From NCBI RefSeq assembly GCF_014839805.1, contig NC_051136.1:930001-994000 (forward strand): 64,000 nt of DNA, read 5' to 3'. The notes below the pieces were generated by a model, which worked only from the letters and a program-made list of their open reading frames with translations, was not told where the DNA came from and did not search any database. Source of the DNA: Manduca sexta (lineage: Eukaryota; Arthropoda; Insecta; Lepidoptera; Sphingidae). Position 1 is the first letter of the stretch; each line of letters starts with the position of its first letter. Both the position numbers and the translations under genes were made by a program. Positions 61,301 through 64,000 of the stretch are shown here, piece after piece.

Positions 61301-61807
61301 ACGGATTGATTTTCTGTAAATTATATATTTTAGCCGACTTTACATTTTGTAAGAAACATTTTATTCAAAATTTCCAAAAGCAGTTGAAAATATGTATACT
61401 TATATAAATTAAAGATTGTCTGCCGAGATGACTAGAGCAACAATTAGACTGGCTTCTCTATTGATTAACAACGCTTCGGAACAGATTTAATTGGACTCAT
61501 TAACCAATCAAGTTGGTAAAGACCTTCGTGAACGACAAGCCTTGCAATCTATGCAATACGTTTGTGGCGCGTCAAGCCGATCAACATTGTGCATCGTGTC
61601 GTGTTGCGCATCATCTGGAATTTCGTTGTCGTCGTATATTGATATAAAGCGTTTTCTGCTTATTTTTAAATACCGACCTATATTTAGCGGTGGATATTCT
61701 GTTGGAGACGAACTTCTGCGGCTGCGGCCTGTTCACGAATATGATGCGGTTCTGCTGGTCCACGGGCGCGCCGTCCGTCACGCCCGACGTCGTCGCTTCA
61801 TCCTCAT
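31204..61807 (-). CDS. ATP8A: ATP8A-type phospholipid flippase (P4-ATPase), 23 visible exons, N-terminus missing
   Basis: This gene encodes a P4-ATPase catalytic subunit. By family knowledge it moves phosphatidylserine and phosphatidylethanolamine from the outer to the cytosolic leaflet, usually together with a CDC50 subunit. I joined 23 exons by hand; the coding length is 3398 nt and every junction is in phase, giving 1132 residues plus stop. In order: M1-M2 (residues about 60-105), actuator domain with DGET (173-176), M3-M4 with PISL (338-341), DKTGTLT with the phosphorylated Asp at about 391, nucleotide domain with KGAD (536-539), TGDK (651-654), GDGAND (700-705), M5 with a conserved Lys at about 831, M6-M10, and a cytosolic tail with GFAFS (1102-1106). 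Vertebrate ATP8A1 is 1164 residues. The first visible codon is split, so a short upstream exon lies outside the window or was not recognised. Similarity is clearly to ATP8A1/2 rather than ATP8B, ATP9, ATP10 or ATP11. Confidence 0.96.
31730..31821 (-). CDS. ATP8A: ATP8A visible exon 22 (cytosolic tail)
   Basis: The acceptor is TGTGGCAG and the donor is TCGC|GTGAGT. It encodes [20 protein letters not shown] and [10 protein letters not shown]. The LTETARLL segment is, to my recollection, typical of insect ATP8A tails. Confidence 0.9.
32350..32388 (-). CDS. Candidate ATP8A microexon (unconfirmed)
   Basis: A CCGCGCAG acceptor precedes GC-rich sequence that would insert [13 protein letters not shown] between visible exons 21 and 22. 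The in-frame version ends at CCCA|GTGTAA and is 39 nt. A better donor two bases on (GTAAGT, 41 nt) would shift the frame. Isolated GC-rich patches in this gene are usually exons, which is the main reason to list it. Confidence 0.25.
33793..33935. repeat. Short element with inverted ends GTAGACCAGGAGCC
   Basis: CATAGACCAGGAGCCACTG at the left and GGCTCCTGGTCTACGCG at the right form an inverted repeat about 140 bp apart. This could be a small MITE; no target duplication was found. Confidence 0.4.
34350..34420 (+). mobile_element. SINE 3' end fragment
   Basis: It contains CCGTAGTAGAGGAG and CAGTATATAATACAGGGCTG, then ATATTATTAT, the same tail as the copies at 53735 and 57188. It lies in the long intron before visible exon 22. 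Confidence 0.65.
36303..36485. mobile_element. Candidate MITE with GCAAGAACGGCCTA ends (copy 2)
   Basis: The left end AAAGCAAGAACGGCCTACGT and right end GGTTAGGCCATTCTTGCCTG are imperfect inverted repeats and match the ends of the 27655 copy. It lies in the long intron before visible exon 22. Confidence 0.5.
37226..37382 (-). CDS. Candidate alternative last coding exon of ATP8A (unconfirmed)
   Basis: A GATGTTGCGCAG acceptor is followed by 157 nt of GC-rich sequence in the phase required after visible exon 21, ending at TGA. It would replace the normal tail with about 51 residues, very Arg-rich ([16 protein letters not shown] at the start, many RTR/RAR repeats at the end). An AATAAA lies on the minus strand at 37057..37062, about 165 nt past the stop. 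The isoform would lack the GFAFS autoinhibitory motif. Long open frames are common in GC-rich DNA, so this may be chance. Confidence 0.4.
40035..40133 (-). CDS. ATP8A: ATP8A visible exon 21 (cytosolic tail)
   Basis: The acceptor is GTTCCAG and the donor is CACTC|GTGAGT. It encodes [19 protein letters not shown], a tail helix like the one after M10 in insect and vertebrate ATP8A proteins, then [11 protein letters not shown]. The following intron is 8.2 kb and contains the candidate alternative 3' exons. Confidence 0.92.
40757..40855 (-). CDS. Candidate ATP8A cassette exon (unconfirmed)
   Basis: This GC-rich 99-nt segment lies in the intron between visible exons 20 and 21. It follows a TAG acceptor and ends GGA|GTATAC. 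It starts and ends in exactly the phases needed to be inserted between those exons, and has the same length and phases as exon 21. It would encode a basic stretch ([18 protein letters not shown]). A CAG four bases earlier would instead give an immediate stop. The upstream tract is purine-rich, which argues against it. Confidence 0.35.
40893..40940 (+). repeat. 7-bp microsatellite (CCACCTG)n
   Basis: About six imperfect units of CCACCTG/CCGCCTG lie just upstream (in gene sense) of the candidate cassette exon. The tract is purine-rich on the gene strand. Confidence 0.75.
41210..41344 (-). CDS. ATP8A: ATP8A visible exon 20 (M10)
   Basis: The acceptor is GTTGCAG and the donor is ACTGT|GTGAGT. 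It encodes [14 protein letters not shown], then M10 ([20 protein letters not shown]). Reading through the donor gives an in-frame TGA immediately, so correct splicing is needed to make the tail. Confidence 0.94.
41673..41791 (-). CDS. ATP8A: ATP8A visible exon 19 (M8 and M9)
   Basis: The acceptor is CCGACAG and the donor is TACAG|GTACTG. It encodes [12 protein letters not shown], then [19 protein letters not shown], which corresponds to M9. Confidence 0.95.
42008..42199 (-). CDS. ATP8A: ATP8A visible exon 18 (M7 and start of M8)
   Basis: The acceptor is GTTTACAG and the donor is ACG|GTAACT. It encodes the [17 protein letters not shown] helix, a hydrophobic LFWLPMLL end, a loop, and [12 protein letters not shown] entering M8. 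Confidence 0.95.
42589..42709 (-). CDS. ATP8A: ATP8A visible exon 17 (M6)
   Basis: The acceptor is TGCACAG and the donor is AGG|GTATTC. It encodes [23 protein letters not shown] in two parts: the M5-M6 loop and M6, then [12 protein letters not shown]. Confidence 0.95.
43101..43237 (-). CDS. ATP8A: ATP8A visible exon 16 (M5)
   Basis: The acceptor is TTTTGCAG and the donor is CTTG|GTGAGT. It encodes [18 protein letters not shown], then M5 with [16 protein letters not shown]. The lysine in FYKN corresponds to the M5 lysine needed for lipid transport in ATP8A2. Confidence 0.95.
43464..43622 (-). CDS. ATP8A: ATP8A visible exon 15 (hinge motif GDGANDV)
   Basis: The acceptor is TTCGTCAG and the donor is GCAG|GTACAC. 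It encodes [16 protein letters not shown] and [22 protein letters not shown]. The two Asp residues of GDGAND bind magnesium in P-type ATPases. Confidence 0.96.
43972..44169 (-). CDS. ATP8A: ATP8A visible exon 14 (P domain)
   Basis: The acceptor is CTCCCCAG and the donor is GAG|GTTAGT. It encodes [32 protein letters not shown] and QKAE, matching the conserved CRVSPxQK block. Confidence 0.95.
44498..44656 (-). CDS. ATP8A: ATP8A visible exon 13 (P domain, TGDK)
   Basis: The acceptor is GTACAG and the donor is GAC|GTGAGT. It encodes [12 protein letters not shown] and [23 protein letters not shown] is a hallmark P-domain motif. Confidence 0.96.
44939..45070 (-). CDS. ATP8A: ATP8A visible exon 12 (end of nucleotide domain)
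   Basis: The acceptor is TTACACAG and the donor is CAG|GTAACT. It encodes [10 protein letters not shown] and a charged helix leading to [16 protein letters not shown], the conserved GATAIED segment before the second half of the P domain. Confidence 0.95.
45367..45412 (-). pseudogene. Partial duplicate of the KGAD exon inside the next intron
   Basis: This stretch repeats the start of exon 11 (45559..45605): 'CTGYACYGCAAGGGCGCGG' continues through GTGTACCCGCGGCT with few mismatches. It reads [19 protein letters not shown] lies just upstream in the same phase as the exon 11 acceptor. The copy then diverges and cannot rejoin exon 12 in frame through the nearby GTGCAC donor, so I call it a non-functional partial exon duplication. 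A local assembly error is the alternative. Confidence 0.7.
45438..45610 (-). CDS. ATP8A: ATP8A visible exon 11 (KGAD, ATP binding)
   Basis: The acceptor is TTCACCAG and the donor is GAG|GTATGT. It encodes [17 protein letters not shown], an Ala/Pro-rich insert, then [20 protein letters not shown]. The lysine of KGAD contacts the nucleotide in related pumps. About 150 bp downstream there is a broken second copy of the first third of this exon. Confidence 0.95.
45887..46060 (-). CDS. ATP8A: ATP8A visible exon 10 (nucleotide-binding domain)
   Basis: The acceptor is TGTTGCAG and the donor is ACGG|GTAACG. It encodes [16 protein letters not shown] and [21 protein letters not shown], the family's FxSxRKRMSV strand that packs against ATP. 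The exon is strongly GC-rich. Confidence 0.95.
46396..46576 (-). CDS. ATP8A: ATP8A visible exon 9 (start of nucleotide-binding domain)
   Basis: The acceptor is ATTTCCAG and the donor is CCAG|GTCAGC. It encodes [12 protein letters not shown], then [16 protein letters not shown] and YHAASP, completed to SPDE by the next exon. The acceptor lies only 35 bp from the end of the LTR element, so the native branch point and pyrimidine tract must fit in that gap. Confidence 0.95.
46612..46805 (+). repeat. Left LTR of the retroelement
   Basis: This 194-bp terminal repeat runs TGTTAG..CTAACA and has a TATAAAAA box about 50 bp in. It is identical by eye to the right copy. Its outer end lies 35 bp from the exon 9 acceptor of the flippase gene. 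Confidence 0.92.
47408..47690 (+). repeat. 71-bp tandem repeat inside the retroelement, about 4 units
   Basis: Units start with GGGCCCGAGGCC at 47408, 47479 and 47550, exactly 71 bp apart, and a diverged fourth starts near 47619. Each carries a 'CTCTGTCCGGGAGACAC'-type core and 'GTGCAGACTTTGGTCTG'. Divergence rises to the right. Confidence 0.85.
47791..48330 (+). repeat. 30-bp tandem repeat inside the retroelement, about 17 units
   Basis: The unit is GTATTGCGGTTGGCAAATGC followed by CATGAGTAGC. Units 1 to 14 are almost identical, units 15 and 16 end GTAAC, unit 17 is altered, and an 18th is degenerate. Because 30 is a multiple of 3, every frame without a stop stays open through the array, which produces long repeat-peptide frames on both strands ([10 protein letters not shown] per unit on the plus strand). 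Confidence 0.95.
48678..48782 (+). repeat. Second, GC-rich 30-bp tandem repeat inside the retroelement
   Basis: Three units of about 30 bp start at 48678, 48708 and 48738, plus a partial one. The common core is GGGTGCGATACGACGCGCACC. The unit sequence is unrelated to the 47791 array although the period is the same. Confidence 0.8.
48938..49131 (+). repeat. Right LTR of the retroelement
   Basis: This is the second 194-bp terminal repeat, followed at once by the ATAG target duplication. Identity with the left LTR implies recent insertion, because both are copied from one template. Confidence 0.92.
49374..49547 (-). CDS. ATP8A: ATP8A visible exon 8 (phosphorylation site DKTGTLT)
   Basis: The acceptor is GTGTGCAG and the donor is GCAGAG|GTACTG. 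It encodes [12 protein letters not shown] followed by [13 protein letters not shown], the signature of P-type ATPases whose Asp is phosphorylated in the cycle. The downstream intron (46577..49373) has been enlarged tenfold by a retroelement. Confidence 0.96.
49889..49998 (-). CDS. ATP8A: ATP8A visible exon 7 (M4, PISL motif)
   Basis: The acceptor is GTTCCAG and the donor is CCAG|GTGAGT. It encodes [17 protein letters not shown]. The PISL motif replaces the PEGL of ion pumps, and its isoleucine forms part of the lipid gate in ATP8A2. This exon is more AT-rich than its neighbours. Confidence 0.95.
50411..50557 (-). CDS. ATP8A: ATP8A visible exon 6 (linker and M3)
   Basis: The acceptor is TCCCCAG and the donor is GACG|GTGAGG. 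It encodes [13 protein letters not shown] followed by the hydrophobic M3 ([19 protein letters not shown]) and the exoplasmic loop with DWYIGLD. Confidence 0.95.
50873..50997 (-). CDS. ATP8A: ATP8A visible exon 5 (end of actuator domain)
   Basis: The acceptor is TCTTCAG and the donor is AAAG|GTAACT. It encodes [15 protein letters not shown], then [18 protein letters not shown], the conserved strand leading toward M3. Confidence 0.95.
51286..51545 (+). mobile_element. tRNA-derived SINE in ATP8A intron
   Basis: The head CTGCCTCGGTGGCGTAGTTG and a B-box-like GGTTCAAATTC are followed by a body with 'CATGTAAAGCCGTTGGCGCT' and 'GGTCATGTCGGATTGTCGCC', sequences I recognise from lepidopteran genomes. 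The right boundary is approximate. It lies between visible exons 4 and 5, antisense to the gene. Confidence 0.75.
51716..51913 (-). CDS. ATP8A: ATP8A visible exon 4 (actuator domain, DGET)
   Basis: The acceptor is TGTGACAG. The exon contains [10 protein letters not shown], the P4-ATPase version of the dephosphorylation motif, then a variable loop and [11 protein letters not shown]. The donor that keeps the frame with exon 5 is AA|GTCCGT, which is weak. A second GT six bases on would break the frame. I chose the first because the joined product (DANAKTIPLG) aligns with the family. Confidence 0.93.
52483..52530 (-). repeat. Dispersed repeat fragment (copy 4, inverted)
   Basis: CCGTGACCACGAAGGCTGCAG is the reverse complement of the middle of the 25738 copy. 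It lies in the intron between visible exons 3 and 4. Confidence 0.55.
52670..52830 (-). CDS. ATP8A: ATP8A visible exon 3 (start of actuator domain)
   Basis: The acceptor is TTTAAG and the donor is CTAG|GTAAGG. It encodes [10 protein letters not shown] right after M2, then the actuator-domain strand with [12 protein letters not shown] and [10 protein letters not shown]. The product matches the family without gaps and joins exon 2 in phase 0. Confidence 0.95.
53735..53872 (+). mobile_element. 5'-truncated lepidopteran SINE, 3' end
   Basis: It contains CTACCAATCCGCACTAGGCC, CTCTCAGTAGTAGAGGAGGC and CAGCAGTGGGCAAGTATATA, then an (ATT)n tail. It matches the 3' half of the full copy at 56985. Confidence 0.8.
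53876..54083 (+). mobile_element. Diverged SINE copy, same family as 6360..6622
   Basis: It shares GTGCCCGATATGGTGATAGG, CTCGCCCTCTAATCATGAGA and GTTGCGCCTCTTCGGGGATA with the minus-strand copy at 6360. The head is eroded. Its 3' end forms the left arm of the foldback at 54052..54155. Confidence 0.7.
54052..54155. repeat. Long foldback palindrome
   Basis: About 47 bp of left arm (54052..54098) are repeated in reverse complement on the right (54107..54155) around the 8-base loop ATTGAAGA, with only a small mismatch region. The arms include GGTGTGGGTGTGTATATAAA. The left arm belongs to the end of the adjacent SINE, so the right arm is an inverted copy of that end. Confidence 0.9.
54930..55080 (+). 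repeat. Fragment of a common lepidopteran repeat
   Basis: TCTATACTAATATAAGAAAG, GAACTACAGAACCGATTAAG and GGGGCCGCGGACAAGCGCTA are diverged forms of a widespread lepidopteran repeat ending '..GAAGCCGCGGGC..GCTAGT'. Similar fragments are near 52990..53110 and 62180..62360. Confidence 0.5.
55970..56083 (+). mobile_element. Internally deleted copy of the GGGCCTTATTCT MITE
   Basis: It starts CTGGGGCCTTATTCTCTATG and retains GATAACGTGACACG and GTTTACATTGTCATAGCAAA before TAAGGCC. About 70 bp shorter than the 183-bp copies. Confidence 0.65.
56985..57317 (+). mobile_element. tRNA-derived SINE, near full length, (ATT)n tail
   Basis: It has a tRNA-like head with GGTTCAAATCCC, then ACACACCTCTGACTTTTC and AACGGTGAAGGAAAACATCG, and the same 3' end as the 53735 copy with a (ATT)n tail. 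It lies in the intron directly beside visible exon 2. Confidence 0.82.
57350..57533 (-). CDS. ATP8A: ATP8A visible exon 2 (M1 and M2)
   Basis: The acceptor is TGTTGCAG and the donor is TTC|GTGAGT. The exon encodes [11 protein letters not shown], then the first membrane hairpin with [14 protein letters not shown] between M1 and M2, and ends KEIVEDF. The QQ pair is, by family knowledge, linked to phosphatidylserine selection. A SINE (56985..57317) ends about 30 bp past the donor. Confidence 0.95.
57880..58260 (+). repeat. Unclassified AT-rich repeat-like segment
   Basis: TTTTTCGCGATATCTCGGAA, CTACAAATATGTTTATATAA and CAAAGTTATAAGCAAAAAAG are phrases that I recall from dispersed repeats in arthropod genomes. 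There is no open frame of note. The class is unknown. Confidence 0.35.
60390..60565 (+). mobile_element. 3' end of an RTE-like LINE (C-terminus of its reverse transcriptase protein)
   Basis: The plus-strand frame reads [20 protein letters not shown], then [20 protein letters not shown] and ends QQWTIIG-stop. This is the usual C-terminal signature of RTE-type LINE proteins in Lepidoptera. Only about 55 codons remain, so the copy is severely 5'-truncated and inactive. It lies in the intron between visible exons 1 and 2. Confidence 0.8.
60766..60853 (+). mobile_element. Partial copy of the GGGCCTTATTCT MITE
   Basis: It holds CAGAATATCATTCCACGC, GATAACGTGA and AAAGAATAAGGACTC, which match the right half of the copy at 29044. 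Confidence 0.6.
61678..61807 (-). CDS. ATP8A: ATP8A visible exon 1 (N-terminal cytosolic segment)
   Basis: The acceptor is TTTTCAG and the donor is TATAG|GTCGGT. The first two bases complete a codon begun in an unseen exon. The product is an acidic, Thr/Ser-rich start (EDEATTSG) followed by the family's conserved stretch ending NRISTAKY. The related human segment ends NQISTAKY just before M1. The true start codon is not in this exon. Confidence 0.92.
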
Positions 61808-64000
61808 CTGAAAACAATACAACACACTTTGAAAACAAGACCTCACACATGTTGATGTATGTATTCATGATATAATAGATAAAACAAAACCTACAGATTT
61901 CTTATGTCAAATGAGTAAAGTACGTCAATAGTTGGTAAATACCAAGAAATAAAAAATCGATTTACATAAATAAACCATCAGATTAGTGATTTGAACCGTT
62001 CAATTCCAAGGTTTTCAATTATTCAGCCACGGACTATCCACTAGCCAGAATGAAGTGATTCATTAAACATTTATAATTATTGATGTTTGCATCGCGGCCG
62101 ATTTTAAGGGTCCACGTTAATTAGGGGTCACGGAAATCGTGCTTTCTACCAATATTTAAAATATGGGCAAGATCTCTGGATCTTTGAATTTTTATATAGA
62201 ACTAAGTGGTTGAACGGATTTGGATGACATTTAACATAGAAATATTATATTAAGACTTCGATTGATATATAGACGTCTCTTTATCCCGGGAACTCCACAT
62301 AATTTTCTTTAACGAAAGGTCTTCCATGTGGGGGGAGACGCTACCGGTTACATATTTTGTTTTCTTTGTATCTCTATTTCGAATAAAGCGAATTTAATTA
62401 AATATTGTGGACTCTTAAACAGACAAGGAGCGGTGGTAAACACGTTAAGAGTGATACGATCTGCCAAAGCGTAGGTCAAAGGTTCAAAGCCCAAAACACA
62501 CCCCTCCGACTTTTCGAAGTTACGCGCGTATTGACTGTCAATTACCGCTCGTTTTTACGGTAAAGGACAACAACCTGAGCAAACCTACATACCTGAGAAT
62601 TCTTCATAAGAATTTCGAAGGTATATGAAGTCTTCCAACACGCACTGGTTAGGGTGGTTTTCTAAAGCCTAAACCCTCTCAGTAGTGTTGGAGGTCCGTG
62701 CTCAGATCTGGGCAGTGTATACTGCAGGGCTAGTATTAGGTAATAGTTTTTCCTGTACTCGAAACCTGTGTCGCTCGGTAATTGGTATGTCGTCGCTCAT
62801 TGACGCTTGGCTGAATATTGCTCCGTTATTCGCAATGTGACTAGAACATGTTTTTGCACCGTATTGCGGTAGTTTTAGTTGTATTCTTTATCGCGTGGCC
62901 GGCTAGACGCGTTTTTTTGCTACTTCCTGACCTCGGATATCTAAGAGTCAATGCTAGCAGTCAACATTATTTTTGAATAAGAGAATAGCAAATGATGTTG
63001 TTGTTATTTTTATATCAGACTGGATATATAACATCATAATATTATACGTCATAGAAAACTCAAGATAATGGCATGTTTTGGCAAGTTATATACCGGTGTA
63101 TAGGAGAATAAATATATAAAGAAATAAAACTAACAAGACTTTCTTCAAGATTAATTTCGTTTGCTTTATATTACGCTTAGACTAAATTACACTTATCATA
63201 AACAACCAAAAGATAAATTTTATACCGCGTCTACATAAAAAATTATGTCACCTGGAAAGCATACGTTTCCATCAAATCCAACCTTGATTTAATATAATCA
63301 GGCATACTTACTGCCGCTTATATACACAGTTATTTCTCGCGAAAGATCCGAAATTAGCGCAGGATACATCCGAACTGGTATTGAGGTAAAGGTCGGACGG
63401 AATCGCATTGAAACCGTTCCGATTGTCGCGTCATTGTGAGCGAGTCAGCCTAGACAGCACGCCTGGGTTTTCGTCATTTACCTTTTGTATGTTCTTATTG
63501 AAACTATTGCAATTGTTTGTTATAATGTCCAAAATGTGCTACTGATAAGCCTATAGCTGTCGAATAATGTTTTGTAATTGAATGTTGTAAATAGTTATGT
63601 TATAGGTACGCGTGGCATTAACATCGGGTAGCGAAATGCTCAGCCATTCACTGGTGTCAAACTAGGAAGTCAGTAATTTGGGAGAATGCATAGCGGGGAC
63701 AAACCTATGTTTGGAAACGAAGTGCCGTGAATTAACGGTCCGAAAATTTTTTTTTTGTTATTCAGATTTAACGAAGGCCCTGGGATCTAAAATGCTTTTT
63801 TTACATTTGTACATGATTACATTTAACGTTACTGATGCACACAGTTTTAACTTTAAATAAATAAATATTCATAGTTTATGTTATCCACGAAATATCTCGT
63901 ATCATACTCCAAGTGTTATTACACCATTATTTAAGTTTATTTGAAAATAATTTTGTATTGGTATAGTATATTTAATACCTATGCAATTAATCAACAATGC
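61808..64000. other. Sequence upstream of the first visible ATP8A exon
   Basis: Likely the next intron of the flippase gene. It has a diverged SINE and a repeat fragment near 62180..62360. I searched for the missing N-terminal exon in the needed phase and found no convincing one. Confidence 0.5.
62430..62740 (+). mobile_element. Diverged SINE copy, same family as 56985
   Basis: It carries recognisable GGTTCAAAGCCC, CACCCCTCCGACTTTTCGAA, ACGGTAAAGGACAACAACCT and the 3' end CTCTCAGTAGTG..TGCAGGGCT, with many substitutions. It lies upstream of the first visible flippase exon. Confidence 0.7.

Larger units (their letters stand above)
57534..61677 (-). other. 4.1-kb intron between visible exons 1 and 2
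   Basis: It contains an unclassified repeat (57880), a LINE 3' end (60390), a MITE piece (60766) and an unexplained GC-rich patch at 59370..59530 with open frames on both strands. Confidence 0.8.

Noticed and set aside
62770..62830. Missing N-terminal exon of ATP8A starting MSDDIPITERH on the minus strand
   Set aside because: The ATG frame reaches a possible donor in the wrong phase for visible exon 1 and would create a stop at the junction.

Overview
This is animal nuclear DNA, almost certainly from a moth or butterfly. The background is AT-rich. The one large gene is split into short GC-rich exons with GT..AG borders, and the introns carry repeat families that I recognise as typical of Lepidoptera: tRNA-derived SINEs ending in a 'cagcagtgggcaagtatataata' type tail plus (ATT)n, an RTE-like LINE 3' end, and several MITE families. 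There is no bacterial gene organisation, operon or CRISPR array.

The main content is a single P4-ATPase (phospholipid flippase) gene of the ATP8A type on the minus strand. I can chain 23 coding exons from 61807 down to the stop codon at 31204. Every junction keeps the reading frame, giving 1132 residues. Only a short N-terminal piece, probably about 20 residues, is missing upstream. All the catalytic landmarks are present: DGET, PISL, DKTGTLT, KGAD, TGDK, GDGAND, the M5 lysine and the C-terminal GFAFS autoinhibitory motif. Three further GC-rich islands in the 3' half of the gene fit the splice phase and may be alternative exons: a 99-nt cassette (40757..40855), an arginine-rich alternative last exon (37226..37382) and a microexon (about 32350..32388). 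An exon-like fragment at about 45367..45412 is a partial duplicate of the KGAD exon.

A very young LTR retroelement without protein genes sits at 46612..49131 in the intron before visible exon 9. It has two 194-bp LTRs that read as identical, TG..CA ends, a 4-bp target duplication (ATAG), and an interior made largely of tandem repeats: a 71-bp array, a 30-bp array of about 17 units and a second short 30-bp array. It lies antisense to the flippase gene and ends only 35 bp from the splice acceptor. I regard it as the most unusual structure in the window.

The left 31 kb is mostly non-coding. It holds a hAT-type MITE with an 8-bp target duplication (2249..2497), a minus-strand SINE with a 12-bp duplication (6360..6622), an inverted pair of 183-bp MITEs (23505 and 29044), a dispersed repeat with copies at 11.5, 22.3 and 25.7 kb, and one plausible first coding exon of another minus-strand gene (21731..21827, Arg/Ser-rich start). 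The right end (52..64 kb) is intron and upstream sequence with SINEs, a LINE 3' fragment and a long foldback palindrome at 54052..54155.
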